DNA of 64,000 nucleotides from UMGS1668 sp035447605 (GCA_035447605.1 DAOTHJ010000009.1:1-64000); one strand, 5' to 3'. Shown: positions 28,765-37,890, numbered from the stretch's first letter. The notes: generated by a model from the letters alone, not told the origin. Program-made: numbers and translations.

Positions 28765-31281
28765 TTATTTTCCCTGCCGCATCAGCATGAGCACCGCGGA
28801 GACGAGCGGCACCGCTCCGGAATAGAGCAGCACTTTTCCGATATCTCCCCAGCCCAGCGGCACGGTATCGAAGATTTCCGCGAGCGACGGAACGTAGATG
28901 CAGGCGAGGACGATCGAGAGCGAGACCGCCGACGCGCCGATAAGCTTCCAGTTATTGAGCAGCCGGATGGTGAAGAGGGAGCGATTTTCGCTCTTGCACT
29001 CAAAGGAGTGGACGAGCTGCGTCAATACGAGCGCCGCGAAAGCACAGGTCCGGGCGGCGGCCAGACTTTCGCCGCTGCGCAGGACCGAGGTGAACGCCAG
29101 CAGCACGGAGAGGCCGATCAGGAGCCCGCGCGTGACGATGGTGAAGCCGAGCCCGCGCGAAAAGACGGATTCGTTCCGCGGCCGGGGCGGCAGGGCCATC
29201 GGATCGCTCTGCGGCGGATCAAAACCGAGAGCGATCGCGGGCAGGCCGTCGGTGACGAGGTTGATCATTAAAATCTGGATCGGCAGCAGCACAACCGGAA
29301 GACCAATCAGCATCCCGGCAAACATCGTGACCACCTCTCCGATGTTGCAGGAGAGCAGGTACCGGATAAATTTGCGGATATTTTCATAGATGATGCGCCC
29401 CTCCTCGACCGCGCTGACGAGGGTGGCGAAGTTATCGTCGAGCAGCACGATGCCGGAGGCCTCTCGCGTCACGTCGGTGCCGCCCTTGCCCATCGAGACG
29501 CCGATATCCGCGGCCCGCACCGCCGGCGCATCGTTGACGCCGTCCCCGGTCATGGCGACCGTGTGGCCGGAAGCCTTGAGCGCCCGCACAATCCGCATTT
29601 TATGGGCCGGCGTCACCCTCGCGAAGACGCGGATGCCGTCCGCCTTCTCGGCAAAGCGCCGGTCGGAGAGGGCGTCGATCTCCGCGCCAGTCATCACGGA
29701 AGCGCCATCCGCCGGAATGCCGATCTCCCTTGCCACCGCGACGGCCGTATCCCGGTGGTCGCCGGTGATCATCACGGTGCGGATGCCGGCGCTCCGGCAT
29801 TTGAGCACGGCCGGCCTCGCCTCCGGCCGCGGCGGATCGGCAAGCCCCGCCATCCCGATAAAAGTAAGGCTGTTCTCGGAAATCGGCCCGCCGGAACAGG
29901 GCTTAAAGGCAAACGCGATCACCCGGAGCGCCTCGGAGGCCATCCCGGAGAGCAGCTTTTCCGTCCGCTCCCGTTCCGAAGGGCCGAAGGGCACGATGCG
30001 GTCGCCCATCATACAGGAGGAACAGCAGCGCATGAGCACGTCCGGCGCGCCCTTGGTGAAGACAAACCGTTCCCCGCTTCGTCTGAGCACGGAAACGGAC
30101 ATCCGCTTTCGGGAGGAGTCGAACGGGATCTCCGCCTCGCGCGCGTAGCAGGAAAGAATCGCCCCGACGTCCGCGCCGGAAGCTCTCGCCATCTCCAGAA
30201 CGGCAAGCTCCGTCGGGCTTGCGGAGGAGTCGTCCGCCGCGTTGTTGCAGAGCACCGCGGCGAGCTTCATCTTCTCCCAAACCGCGGGGCAGCCGTCGGC
30301 CGGGCCGGAGAGCGAGACCACCCTCCGCACGGTCATTTTATTTTGCGTCAGCGTACCGGTCTTATCGGAACAGATGATGTCCGCGCAGCCGAGGGCCTCG
30401 ACCGCGTGCAGCCTGCGGATCAGCGCGTTCTTTTTGAGCATCCGGGAGACGGCGAGCCCCAGCGAGATCGTGATGACGGCGGTCAGCCCCTCCGGCACCG
30501 CCGCGACCGCGAGCGAAAGCCCGGTTAGAAACATATTGAAGGGAGCCTCGCCGCGCAGCACGCCGGTCAGGGTGACGATTCCGCAGACCGCGAGGCATCC
30601 GGCGCCGATCCAGACCGAGAGCCGCGCGAGCCGCCGCTGAAGAGGCGTCTGCTCCTGCCCGGCCTCTTTGAGCAGGCCCGCAATACCGCCCATTCTGGTA
30701 TGCATGCCCGTCTCAATGACGAGCGCCCTGCCGTGGCCGGAGGCGACGGTTGTACCCATATAAAGAAAGCCGGGCTCGCCGGCCATGACCTCTTTTCCGA
30801 TCGGAACGGATTCCCCGGTCAGCAGGGATTCGTCGGCGGAGAGCGCAAAGGCCTCCAGCAGCCGGACGTCCGCGGGCACTCGGCACCCGGCGGAGAGCAG
30901 GATGACGTCGCCCGGAACGACCTGCGACGCCGGGATCTCGCAGAGCTTCCCGTCCCGAAGAACCTTCGCGGTCGGGGCGGAGAGCGCCTGAAGCGCCTCA
31001 AGGGTCCGCTCCGTGCGGAACTCCTGCAAAAAGCCCAACAGGGCGTTGAGCAACACAATAGCAAGGATCGTGGCGGCCTCGACGTACTCGCCCATTAATA
31101 TGGAGATGGCCGTGGAGGCGATCAGAATCAGCGTCAGCGCATCCTTAAACTGCGAGGCCAGCATCTTTGCGGCGCTCGTATTCCGCTTTCCCTCGAGCAC
31201 GTTTTCCCCGTATTTCAAGAGCCGGGCGGATGCCTCCGCCGAGGAGAGCCCTTTCTTTTCCGGCAGGGTACCTGTTTTCAA
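28765..31281 (-). CDS. P-type Ca2+-translocating ATPase
   Basis: About 838 residues. Cation-ATPase N domain, PEGL in membrane helix 4 (AVPEGLTAVITISLGLAVSR), phosphorylation site SDKTGTLTQNK near residue 305, TGDGVNDAPAV hinge, and NLVTDGLPAIALGFDPP in helix 6 are those of SERCA/PMR1-like type IIA pumps. It should export Ca2+ at the cytoplasmic membrane. Start: TTG 31281 (KTGTLPEKKGLSS) has GGAGG 8 bases upstream. The ATG at 31296, five codons earlier, has no ribosome site. Confidence 0.92.
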   Translation of the reverse strand: MKTGTLPEKKGLSSAEASARLLKYGENVLEGKRNTSAAKMLASQFKDALTLILIASTAISILMGEYVEAATILAIVLLNALLGFLQEFRTERTLEALQALSAPTAKVLRDGKLCEIPASQVVPGDVILLSAGCRVPADVRLLEAFALSADESLLTGESVPIGKEVMAGEPGFLYMGTTVASGHGRALVIETGMHTRMGGIAGLLKEAGQEQTPLQRRLARLSVWIGAGCLAVCGIVTLTGVLRGEAPFNMFLTGLSLAVAAVPEGLTAVITISLGLAVSRMLKKNALIRRLHAVEALGCADIICSDKTGTLTQNKMTVRRVVSLSGPADGCPAVWEKMKLAAVLCNNAADDSSASPTELAVLEMARASGADVGAILSCYAREAEIPFDSSRKRMSVSVLRRSGERFVFTKGAPDVLMRCCSSCMMGDRIVPFGPSERERTEKLLSGMASEALRVIAFAFKPCSGGPISENSLTFIGMAGLADPPRPEARPAVLKCRSAGIRTVMITGDHRDTAVAVAREIGIPADGASVMTGAEIDALSDRRFAEKADGIRVFARVTPAHKMRIVRALKASGHTVAMTGDGVNDAPAVRAADIGVSMGKGGTDVTREASGIVLLDDNFATLVSAVEEGRIIYENIRKFIRYLLSCNIGEVVTMFAGMLIGLPVVLLPIQILMINLVTDGLPAIALGFDPPQSDPMALPPRPRNESVFSRGLGFTIVTRGLLIGLSVLLAFTSVLRSGESLAAARTCAFAALVLTQLVHSFECKSENRSLFTIRLLNNWKLIGASAVSLSIVLACIYVPSLAEIFDTVPLGWGDIGKVLLYSGAVPLVSAVLMLMRQGK

Positions 31282-31592
31282 AGCCGCCGCCTCCATTTAT
31301 TATTTATATCGGAGGCGTTCCTCCGTCCGTTTTTTCGTAAAAGAGTATGCCGCGGAGGGACAGGTTATGTTACTTTTTTCGCCCTGTTCCATCGGACGGA
31401 TCGGCGGGAGTGCCCGGGCTCCGAAAAAAGGAGCGAATTTTCCCGGCAGGGACTTTTTCCGAAACGAACGCGCTTTACCGGAATCTGCAGAAGAAAAGGA
31501 GTCAGCCAGCCGTTCATCTAAAGCGCGGGGCAGACATCCGGCTGATTCTGTGATAAAATAAAAAATATCTGAGAAGAAAGGGGGCGGCGAGA

Positions 31593-32642
31593 ACGGAGTT
31601 CAGCCTGCTGCCGGAGCTGCTGCTCCCATGGTACGAAAAGAACAAGCGGGATCTGCCGTGGCGCCGGGACCGGGAGCCCTATCACGTCTGGCTCTCGGAG
31701 ATCATGCTTCAGCAGACGCGCGCCGAGACGGTGAAGGCCTACTATCTCCGCTTTCTCGAGAGGCTGCCGGCCGCCGCCGATCTCGCGGTCTGCCCCGACG
31801 ACGAGCTGAATAAACTCTGGGAAGGGCTCGGCTACTACTCCCGCGCGCGGAACCTCAAAAAGGCGGCGCAGATCGTCGTCAGGCAGTACGGCGGGCATTT
31901 TCCGAAGGACTATGCTTCAGTCCGCGCGCTGCCCGGGATCGGGGACTATACCGCCGGGGCCGTCTGTTCCATCTGCTTTGAGCAGAAAACGCCCGCCGTC
32001 GACGGAAACGTGCTGCGCGTCTGGTCGCGGCTCTGCGCCTCCTATGAAGATATTTTGAAGCCTGAGACAAAGCGCGCCGCCGCGGAGGCTCTCGCGGCGG
32101 TCTATCCCGAGGGGCGGTGCGGCGACTTCACGCAGGCGCTGATGGAACTCGGTGCCTCGGTCTGCCGGCCAAACGGCGAACCGGACTGCGCCGCCTGCCC
32201 GCTTCGGGGCATCTGCCGGGCCGCCGCCGAGGGGCTCTGGGCGGAACTGCCGGTCCGGGCAAAGAAGCGCCCGCGCCGGGAGGAGGAGCGGACGGTATTT
32301 CTGCTCGAATGCGGCGGAAAGTACGCGATTCTGAAGCGGCCTGCGGAGGGCCTGCTCTCCGGCCTCTGGGAATTCCCAAATGTGGAGGGAAAACGGACGC
32401 TGGAGGAGGCGCTTGTCCAAACGGAGGCATGGGGCTGCCGGCCGCGGATGGTGCAAAAGAGCGTGGAACGGATCCATATCTTCACCCACATCACATGGGA
32501 AATGACCGGCTACGCCATCGCCTGCGAAGCAAGGCCGAACTGCTTTGTCTGGGCGGACGAGGCGGAACTGAGGGCAAAATACTCGCTGCCTACGGCGTTT
32601 CGGAAATTCTGTGACTTTCGGCCGGAAGAAAACGGAGATTGA
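31593..32642 (+). CDS. mutY: A/G-specific adenine DNA glycosylase, apparent ACG start
   Basis: The 349-residue protein removes adenine mispaired with 8-oxoG or G. Catalytic Glu lies in WLSEIMLQQTR, helix-hairpin-helix LPGIGDYTAGAV with the catalytic Asp after it (VDGNVLRVW), the four-Cys cluster CRPNGEPDCAACPLRGIC, and a C-terminal NUDIX-like recognition domain. No ATG/GTG/TTG lies upstream of ATG 31704, which would delete the LPWR region and the catalytic Glu. ACG 31593 gives (M)EFSLLPELLLPWY, the expected length, and AAAGGGGG ends 8 bases before it. The gene has a relic of its own tail 127 bases downstream. Confidence 0.9.
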   Translation, partial: TEFSLLPELLLPWYEKNKRDLPWRRDREPYHVWLSEIMLQQTRAETVKAYYLRFLERLPAAADLAVCPDDELNKLWEGLGYYSRARNLKKAAQIVVRQYGGHFPKDYASVRALPGIGDYTAGAVCSICFEQKTPAVDGNVLRVWSRLCASYEDILKPETKRAAAEALAAVYPEGRCGDFTQALMELGASVCRPNGEPDCAACPLRGICRAAAEGLWAELPVRAKKRPRREEERTVFLLECGGKYAILKRPAEGLLSGLWEFPNVEGKRTLEEALVQTEAWGCRPRMVQKSVERIHIFTHITWEMTGYAIACEARPNCFVWADEAELRAKYSLPTAFRKFCDFRPEENGD

Positions 32643-32718
32643 GCGCTTCCGGAAAGAAAGGGTCGATACGGATTTACCCGGATAAAGTTGCCCCATAGGG
32701 AAACCGCTTGTTTATCTC

Positions 32719-32783
32719 ACGGCATTCCGAAAATTTTATAAGTTTCAGGCGGTGGGACGCGGGAATTGAGCGCTTTCCCAAAA
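32719..32783 (+). pseudogene. relic copy of the mutY 3' end
   Basis: This aligns without gaps to 32592-32656 at offset 127. It encodes TAFRKFYKFQAVGRGN plus TGA, exactly as long as the MutY tail TAFRKFCDFRPEENGD plus TGA, followed in both by GCGCTT. Identity is only about 70%, and the first differences are synonymous (GCG/GCA, TTT/TTC, CGG/CGA, TTC/TTT), the signature of a diverged coding homologue. No complete second mutY is present. Confidence 0.75.
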
Positions 32784-32888
32784 CCGGCTTCGGATTTTAT
32801 CTTGATTTTATAAAAATACGGCTTCCGGCGTCTTTCTGCTTCAAACGGGGCGGCCGGGAATTCCATGGATACGAAAGGAAGCGACAGG

Positions 32889-34052
32889 ATGAGATATCAC
32901 GACTTTCACGGAGAAACAATCTCCGCCCTCGGCATGGGCACAATGCGTCTGCCGATGAAGAACGGGCAGATCAACGAGGCGGAGGCCTTTGCGATCATCG
33001 ATTACGCCTACGCACACGGCGTCAACTATTTCGACACGGCGTGGTCCTATCACGGCGGGGAATCGGAACTCGTGACCGGCCGCGCGCTCGCAAGGTATCC
33101 GCGGGAGAGCTGGAACCTCGCTTCCAAGATGCCGGGCCATGAGACAAACCCCGATTTTCATCCGGCCCCGACCTTTGAGCGGCAGCTTCAGAAATGCGGC
33201 GTGGACTATTTCGACTTTTACCTGCTCCACAACGTCTGTGAAAATTCGATGCAGACTTATCTCGACAAGGATCTCCGGATCATCGACTACCTGCTGGAGC
33301 AAAAAGAGAAAGGCCGCATCCGGCACTTTGGATTTTCTTCGCATGCCCGGCCGGATACGCTGCGGGACTTTCTCGGCCGCTATCCCGGCTGTTTTGAATT
33401 CGCCCAGATTCAGCTCAACTACCTCGACTGGACGCTTCAGGACGCCAAGAGCAAGTATGAGCTGCTCCGGGAACAGGATCTGCCGATCATCGTGATGGAG
33501 CCGTGCCGCGGAGGCAGGCTCGCAAAGCCGGGGGAGGAGGCCGAATCCCTGCTCCGGGCCGCCCGTCCGGAGGAATCTGCCGCCGCATGGGCATTCCGCT
33601 ATTTGCAGCCGCTACCGGGCGTGCTCACGATCCTGAGCGGCATGAGCACGATGGAACAGGTGAAAGACAATGTCCGCACCTTTTCCGAAGGAGAGCCGCT
33701 TTCGCCGGAGGAACGGGCGCTGCTCGAGCGGGCCGCCGAGGGTATGATGAATCTTCTTCCCTGCACCGGATGCCGCTACTGCTGCGGCGGCTGCCCGGCG
33801 GGGCTCGACATTCCGCTTTTGCTCTCGATCTACAACGACTGCAGCTTCGGCGTCTCCTATACGCCGGCGATGGCGGTGGATGCTCTTCCGCCAGAGCGCA
33901 GGCCCTCCGCCTGCATCGGCTGCGGAGCCTGCGAACACGTCTGTCCCCAAGGGATCCCCGTGCCGGAAATCATGAAAAAGCTCGACGGCTTGCTGCAAAA
34001 ATTCCCGCACTGGGCGGAGATCTGCGCCGAGCGCGCAAAACAGAAAACCTGA
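32889..34052 (+). CDS. aldo/keto reductase with C-terminal 4Fe-4S ferredoxin domain
   Basis: 387 residues. AKR TIM barrel at about 1-290 with GMGTMRLPM, FDTAWSYHGGESE and IDYLLEQKEKGRIRHFGFSSH. It continues into a ferredoxin-like module with LPCTGCRYCCGGCPAG and ACIGCGACEHVCPQGIPVP, enough cysteines for two Fe-S clusters. Such fusions are frequent in anaerobic Clostridia; the substrate is unknown. ATG 32889 has AAGGAAG upstream and is preferred to the ATG eight codons earlier. A strong terminator follows. Confidence 0.9.
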   Translation: MRYHDFHGETISALGMGTMRLPMKNGQINEAEAFAIIDYAYAHGVNYFDTAWSYHGGESELVTGRALARYPRESWNLASKMPGHETNPDFHPAPTFERQLQKCGVDYFDFYLLHNVCENSMQTYLDKDLRIIDYLLEQKEKGRIRHFGFSSHARPDTLRDFLGRYPGCFEFAQIQLNYLDWTLQDAKSKYELLREQDLPIIVMEPCRGGRLAKPGEEAESLLRAARPEESAAAWAFRYLQPLPGVLTILSGMSTMEQVKDNVRTFSEGEPLSPEERALLERAAEGMMNLLPCTGCRYCCGGCPAGLDIPLLLSIYNDCSFGVSYTPAMAVDALPPERRPSACIGCGACEHVCPQGIPVPEIMKKLDGLLQKFPHWAEICAERAKQKT

Positions 34053-34066
34053 GCGCCTCAGATAAC

Positions 34067-34106
34067 GAAGCCCGTTTTTCGCCAAAAACGAAAAACGGGC
34101 TTTATT
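34067..34106 (+). terminator. intrinsic terminator after the aldo/keto reductase
   Basis: AAGCCCGTTTTTCG / CGAAAAACGGGCTTTATT stem-loop. The rest of the gap to 34378 is AT-richer than its surroundings and includes a TATAAT near 34190 that could be the -10 of the cas5 promoter. Nothing else is seen. Confidence 0.85.
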
Positions 34107-34378
34107 GTGAAGAGAGGATGGGACAAAACAGTCGCAACAGGTAAAATAAGGAAAAATTTTTCTTTTCATTGTCAAAAACCGTGTTATAATGATCGCAAAT
34201 GCGGCCAATTTTTTCCGGATTTTATTTATCTTGGAAAAAATGGGCCGCCGCGCATGAAACGGAGCGATGTCGGCTTGCTTTTTCGGACAGGAAAAACCGA
34301 AATCCGGAGTACGATACAGCGGCTTTAAAGGCATAAAAAGTTTGGTGAAGAGCCGTTTTTTTGAAAGGGAGCGAATAC

Positions 34379-35083
34379 ATGGATGAAACGGACGGCGTCT
34401 CCCTGCTCGTATGGGGCAGGAAAGCGCTTTTCATAGATCCGCTGACGAGGCCTGGAAGCAAAAAGTTTTCGTATTCTCTTCCAACCTATGAGGCGCTGAG
34501 GGAAATCCTCGAGGCCTGCTGCGGAAGACCGGCTTTCCGGTGGGTAATCGATAAAGTCCGGATCTTGAAACCGATCCGGATGCAGTCGGAAGGGATGCAC
34601 GCCGCCGGCCCCGGAGGCGGTCCGCTTTCGATCTGCACCTATCTTGCCGACGTGGCCTACCAGATCAGGGCGCATTTTGAGTACAGCCTGAGCCGGGCGG
34701 AGACGGCCGGGGAGCGGGATGAAGAAAAAGCGCTTTTTTTGAAGAATGGGGAGCCCGGGCCCGGCGGCCGTATGGAGGTTTTCTTGGGTGACCAGGAGTG
34801 TCGCGGATATGTCCGGCCATGCGTCTTCGGCGAAGGAGAGGGAGCCTACGACAATGTGGACGAGATGGATTTCGGCCTGATGGTTCACAGCATCGGCGGC
34901 CCGGATGAGACGGGCAGGGATGTCTGGAACGTACATCTCTGGCAGCCGAAGATGTATTTCGGCGTGATCTCGTTTCCACGGCCGGAGGAGTGCACCGTCG
35001 TAAAGACGATCCAAAGCGGGGAATCGTCCGGCTCCGAAAAGAATCCCTGCCGCAGCCGGGGCGTCGGCTATGGTGTCGGATAA
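34379..35083 (+). CDS. cas5: orphan type I-C CRISPR protein Cas5 (Cas5d-like)
   Basis: The 234-residue protein follows Cas5d along its length: VWGRKALFIDPLTRPGSKKFSYSLP with PTYEALREILEA at the start, RWVIDKVRILKPI, YLADVAYQIRAHFEY, CRGYVRPCVFGEGEGAYD, EMDFGLMVHS and LWQPKMYFGVISF near the end. In type I-C systems Cas5d cleaves pre-crRNA and caps the crRNA in Cascade. Here the region of the usual Lys-His pair (KHxxxFxRR) reads EKALFLKNG, with the His missing, so processing activity is uncertain. No cas3, cas8c, cas7, cas1/2 or repeat array occurs in the window. ATG 34379 has AAGGGAG upstream. It has its own terminator. Confidence 0.85.
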   Translation: MDETDGVSLLVWGRKALFIDPLTRPGSKKFSYSLPTYEALREILEACCGRPAFRWVIDKVRILKPIRMQSEGMHAAGPGGGPLSICTYLADVAYQIRAHFEYSLSRAETAGERDEEKALFLKNGEPGPGGRMEVFLGDQECRGYVRPCVFGEGEGAYDNVDEMDFGLMVHSIGGPDETGRDVWNVHLWQPKMYFGVISFPRPEECTVVKTIQSGESSGSEKNPCRSRGVGYGVG

Positions 35084-35089
35084 AACATA

Positions 35090-35132
35090 AAAAAACCGGA
35101 AACCGTCTTTTTGAAACGGTTTCCGGTTTTTT
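35090..35132 (+). terminator. intrinsic terminator after cas5
   Basis: A long perfect stem AACCGGAAACCGTC / GAAACGGTTTCCGGTT with T6 ends 50 bases after the cas5 stop. Confidence 0.92.
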
Positions 35133-35260
35133 ACTTGAGTGGTCTGGTAGTTGTAGATGTGAGCCTGTTGTAATAGGAGGACTTGAACGAATACGCGAGA
35201 TTATGCTCATAACCTCCACGACAAATTGGAATTTTAAAGCACCCAAAAATCAGAGCCGTT

Positions 35261-35770
35261 TTATACTTTCTTTCGTGTCAAAAAAATTCCGACGATTGCC
35301 CCTATAAGGACAATTGGTGCTAATCTGACAAACAGCCATTCAAACGCGTGAAAAGCTACTCCGACAACGGCAGTTTCAGGGTCATTATAACCCCAACCTA
35401 AGTAAGGACTATTCAATACTATTAAAACCGCCAAAATCGTTACTAAGATCGCACACAATAAGATAAGTAGGCAGTGAAGAGTTTTTCTTCTCGCGGTCCT
35501 TCTTTGTGCAAGCTGTAAGTTTATAATCTCCAGTTTTTCGGAAATCACTTTCAAGTTATCAACCTTCGACTCTATAACAGTATCTCCAAGCAAAGTGCTT
35601 ACGGGTGTTTCAAACACTTCCGATATGGAGATTAACATTTCAGAATCAGGAACTGACAATCCTTGCTCCCATTTAGAGATGGTTTGTCGCACCACATTCA
35701 GCTTGATAGCAAGTTCTTCTTGTGAAAGTCCTTTTGATTTTCTAATAGCTTTAATGTTTTCGTTTAACAT
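35261..35770 (-). CDS. XRE-family HTH regulator with membrane segments
   Basis: 169 residues. An N-terminal HTH_3 domain (IKAIRKSKGLSQEELAIKLN, QTISKWEQGLSVPD) is followed by a linker and two predicted membrane helices (about 95-118 and 137-162). The gene is strikingly AT-rich and uses AT-ending codons (ATA, AAA, TTA), unlike its neighbours, so it was probably acquired by transfer. GGAGGTATTTGCT precedes ATG 35770. It sits between orphan cas5 and tRNA-Leu, a common integration target. Membrane-tethered XRE proteins of this kind often sense envelope or peptide signals; no partner gene is linked. Confidence 0.85.
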   Translation of the reverse strand: MLNENIKAIRKSKGLSQEELAIKLNVVRQTISKWEQGLSVPDSEMLISISEVFETPVSTLLGDTVIESKVDNLKVISEKLEIINLQLAQRRTARRKTLHCLLILLCAILVTILAVLIVLNSPYLGWGYNDPETAVVGVAFHAFEWLFVRLAPIVLIGAIVGIFLTRKKV

Positions 35771-35951
35771 AGCAAATACCTCCTTTGATTGCCACTTAAT
35801 TATAATAGATATTTGCCTGTTGCCACAAGCAACGCAAATTAACAATGACTATTTTTCTGCTAAAGGGTATATAAATACTCTTTAGTTGTATTATAGTACA
35901 AAAGAAGGCATAAAAAAGACCTAACTTCCCCTTGACGGAAATTAGGTCTTT

Positions 35952-36036
35952 TGGTGCGGCAAACGGGACTTGAACCCGTACGTCGGTTGACACACGCCCC
36001 TCAAACGTGCCTGTCTGCCAATTCCAGCACTGCCGC
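35952..36036 (-). tRNA. tRNA-Leu(GAG) with encoded CCA
   Basis: On the minus strand the acceptor GCGGCAG pairs with TTGCCGC, the anticodon stem CACGT/GCGTG encloses TTGAGGG (anticodon GAG, reading CUC/CUU), the long variable arm of class II is present, the T-arm is ACGGGTTCAAGTCCCGT, and A-CCA is encoded at 35952-35955. Confidence 0.93.
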
Positions 36037-36181
36037 ATAGATCAAGCGTATGTAATTATAACAATTCAAACCTTCAAAGTCAAGACCGTTTTCCGACAAG
36101 AGCAAAAAATCGTTTAGAAACCTTTTTCCGGGGAAAGATAAAAAAGGAGAATCCTTACCGGTAAATTTGGGAGGCGATGTC

Positions 36182-37771
36182 ATGGCCGGGAGAATGCTCG
36201 GCGCCTATCTCGGCCTTCTTGCCGCGTTTGCGCTGCTGTTCATCAGAACCGCGGCCCTTGCCTCCGACACCGCGCTCTCCGATGCGGCCGCCTATCAGAG
36301 CACAAAAACCGTGCTGCTTTCCTCCTCGCGGGGGCTCATTTACGACCGGAATCTCGAGCCGCTGGCCGGCCGGGAGAGCACAACCGCGGCCGTGGTCTTT
36401 CCCGGCGAGACGGCACCGACCCTTCTGGAGACGCTGCTCTCCGGCGACAGCCTGCTTGCGGCGATGCAGAGCAGGCTTCCCTTTCTTACGATGGAAAGGC
36501 TGCCGGAGGCGGAGGGCGTCTATTTCTTTGAGCGGCCGGTCCGCTATTCGGAGGATCAGACGGCCGTCCACCTGATCGGCTATCTGGACGGAGACGGCAG
36601 CGGCATCTACGGCGTTGAAAAGGCTTTTGACGCTCTGCTCTCCGATGCGGGGCCGTCCGTCTCCGTCACTTACAGCGCCGACGCCTACGGAAACCTGATC
36701 GGCACGCCCACCATCGAGGCCGAGTACGCGGACGGCGGAAAAGAGGCGGCCGTCGTGCTCACCATCGATACGGAGATCCAGCGGATCGCGGAGGCGGTGC
36801 TGAAGGAACATCTTAAAAAGGGCGCCGCGGTGGTTATGGATGTGCAGACCGGAGATCTGCTGGCCGCGGCCTCGGTGCCGGAATTTGACCCGGACGACCC
36901 GGCTGCCTCGTTCTCCAATGAAGACGCCCCGTTTCTCAACCGGGCGTTTTCCGCCTATGCGGTCGGCTCGACCTTCAAGCTGGCGGTCGCGGCCGCGGCG
37001 CTCGAGAGCGGAATTTCACCGGATTATAAAGTCTACTGCTCCGGCTCGGTCAATGTGGACGGGCAAGTTTTTCACTGCCACTGGACCACCGGCCACGGCG
37101 AGCTCGACATGGCGACCGCGATGAAATACTCCTGCAACCCCTACTTCATCACGCTGGCACAGGAGGTCGGCGGGGAAAAGATCCTTGAGATGGCGCGGAA
37201 TCTCGGCTTCGGCTCGCCGTGCGACTTCTGGGATGGGCTCGGCGCGTCCGCCGGAACCCTGCCGACGGAAGAGGAGCTTCAAAATTCAACGGAGCTCGCG
37301 AGCTTCGCCTTCGGGCAGGGGAAGCTCTCCGCGACGCCGGTGCAGTTGGCCGTGCTGATCTCCGCGGTCGCGAACGGCGGAAAGGCCGTCACGCCTCGGT
37401 TCATCAAGGGAATTTACGCCGCCGACGGGAGTTACACCGAGACGGCCTCCTACGAGCCGAATCCGGTGATGAGCGCCGGTACCGCCGCGCTGCTGCGCGA
37501 GATGGCGATGGGCGTGCTCGAGGAGGAGGCCATCTCCGCCGCAATGCCGGAGACGGGCGGCGCGGGCGGAAAAACCGCCTCGGCCCAGACCGGGCAGTAC
37601 GATGAAACCGGCGCGGAGATCATCGAGGCGTGGTTCATCGGCTATTTCCCGGCGGAGGAGCCGAAATACGCCGTCGTGGTTCTCGCGGAGGGCGCGGAAT
37701 CGGGGACGGAGGACGCCGCGCCGCTCTTTAAAGAGATCGCCGACCGGATCGGCGCGCTCGGCGAAAAATAA
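36182..37771 (+). CDS. penicillin-binding transpeptidase (class B PBP)
   Basis: 529 residues. One N-terminal membrane helix (about 5-25), a reduced dimerisation domain (RGLIYDRNLEPLAGRES), and a transpeptidase domain with the active-site serine in GSTFK (about 262), the YSCN motif (about 315) and GKTASAQTG (about 463), where the usual KTG reads KTA. It crosslinks peptidoglycan; the short N-terminal region and lack of PASTA domains suggest a SpoVD/PbpA-like or sporulation-type enzyme. ATG 36182 lies 7 bases after GGGAGG. A weak hairpin with T6 (CCGCTTTTTGCGG, 37773-37793) follows the stop. Confidence 0.9.
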   Translation: MAGRMLGAYLGLLAAFALLFIRTAALASDTALSDAAAYQSTKTVLLSSSRGLIYDRNLEPLAGRESTTAAVVFPGETAPTLLETLLSGDSLLAAMQSRLPFLTMERLPEAEGVYFFERPVRYSEDQTAVHLIGYLDGDGSGIYGVEKAFDALLSDAGPSVSVTYSADAYGNLIGTPTIEAEYADGGKEAAVVLTIDTEIQRIAEAVLKEHLKKGAAVVMDVQTGDLLAAASVPEFDPDDPAASFSNEDAPFLNRAFSAYAVGSTFKLAVAAAALESGISPDYKVYCSGSVNVDGQVFHCHWTTGHGELDMATAMKYSCNPYFITLAQEVGGEKILEMARNLGFGSPCDFWDGLGASAGTLPTEEELQNSTELASFAFGQGKLSATPVQLAVLISAVANGGKAVTPRFIKGIYAADGSYTETASYEPNPVMSAGTAALLREMAMGVLEEEAISAAMPETGGAGGKTASAQTGQYDETGAEIIEAWFIGYFPAEEPKYAVVVLAEGAESGTEDAAPLFKEIADRIGALGEK

Positions 37772-37890
37772 CCGCTTTTTGCGGGATTTTTTGACGGAAC
37801 GGAAATTCGGAGTGAAATACTTGTTCTGCGGCGGGAAATATGGTATGATAATACTATCCTTGAGCAGAATTTGATAAGGGGGGCCGATGA

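Noticed and set aside
31704..32642. mutY starting at ATG 31704
   Set aside because: This start would remove LPWR, most of WLSEI and the catalytic Glu, all of which are encoded in frame just upstream behind a Shine-Dalgarno site.
34053..35260. CRISPR array next to cas5
   Set aside because: I looked for regularly spaced 30-37 bp repeats on both sides and found only single hairpins that are terminators.
36182..37771. KTA in place of KTG in the PBP as evidence of inactivity
   Set aside because: To my recollection KTA variants occur in clostridial class B PBPs, and the other two active-site motifs are intact, so it was not reported as a finding.
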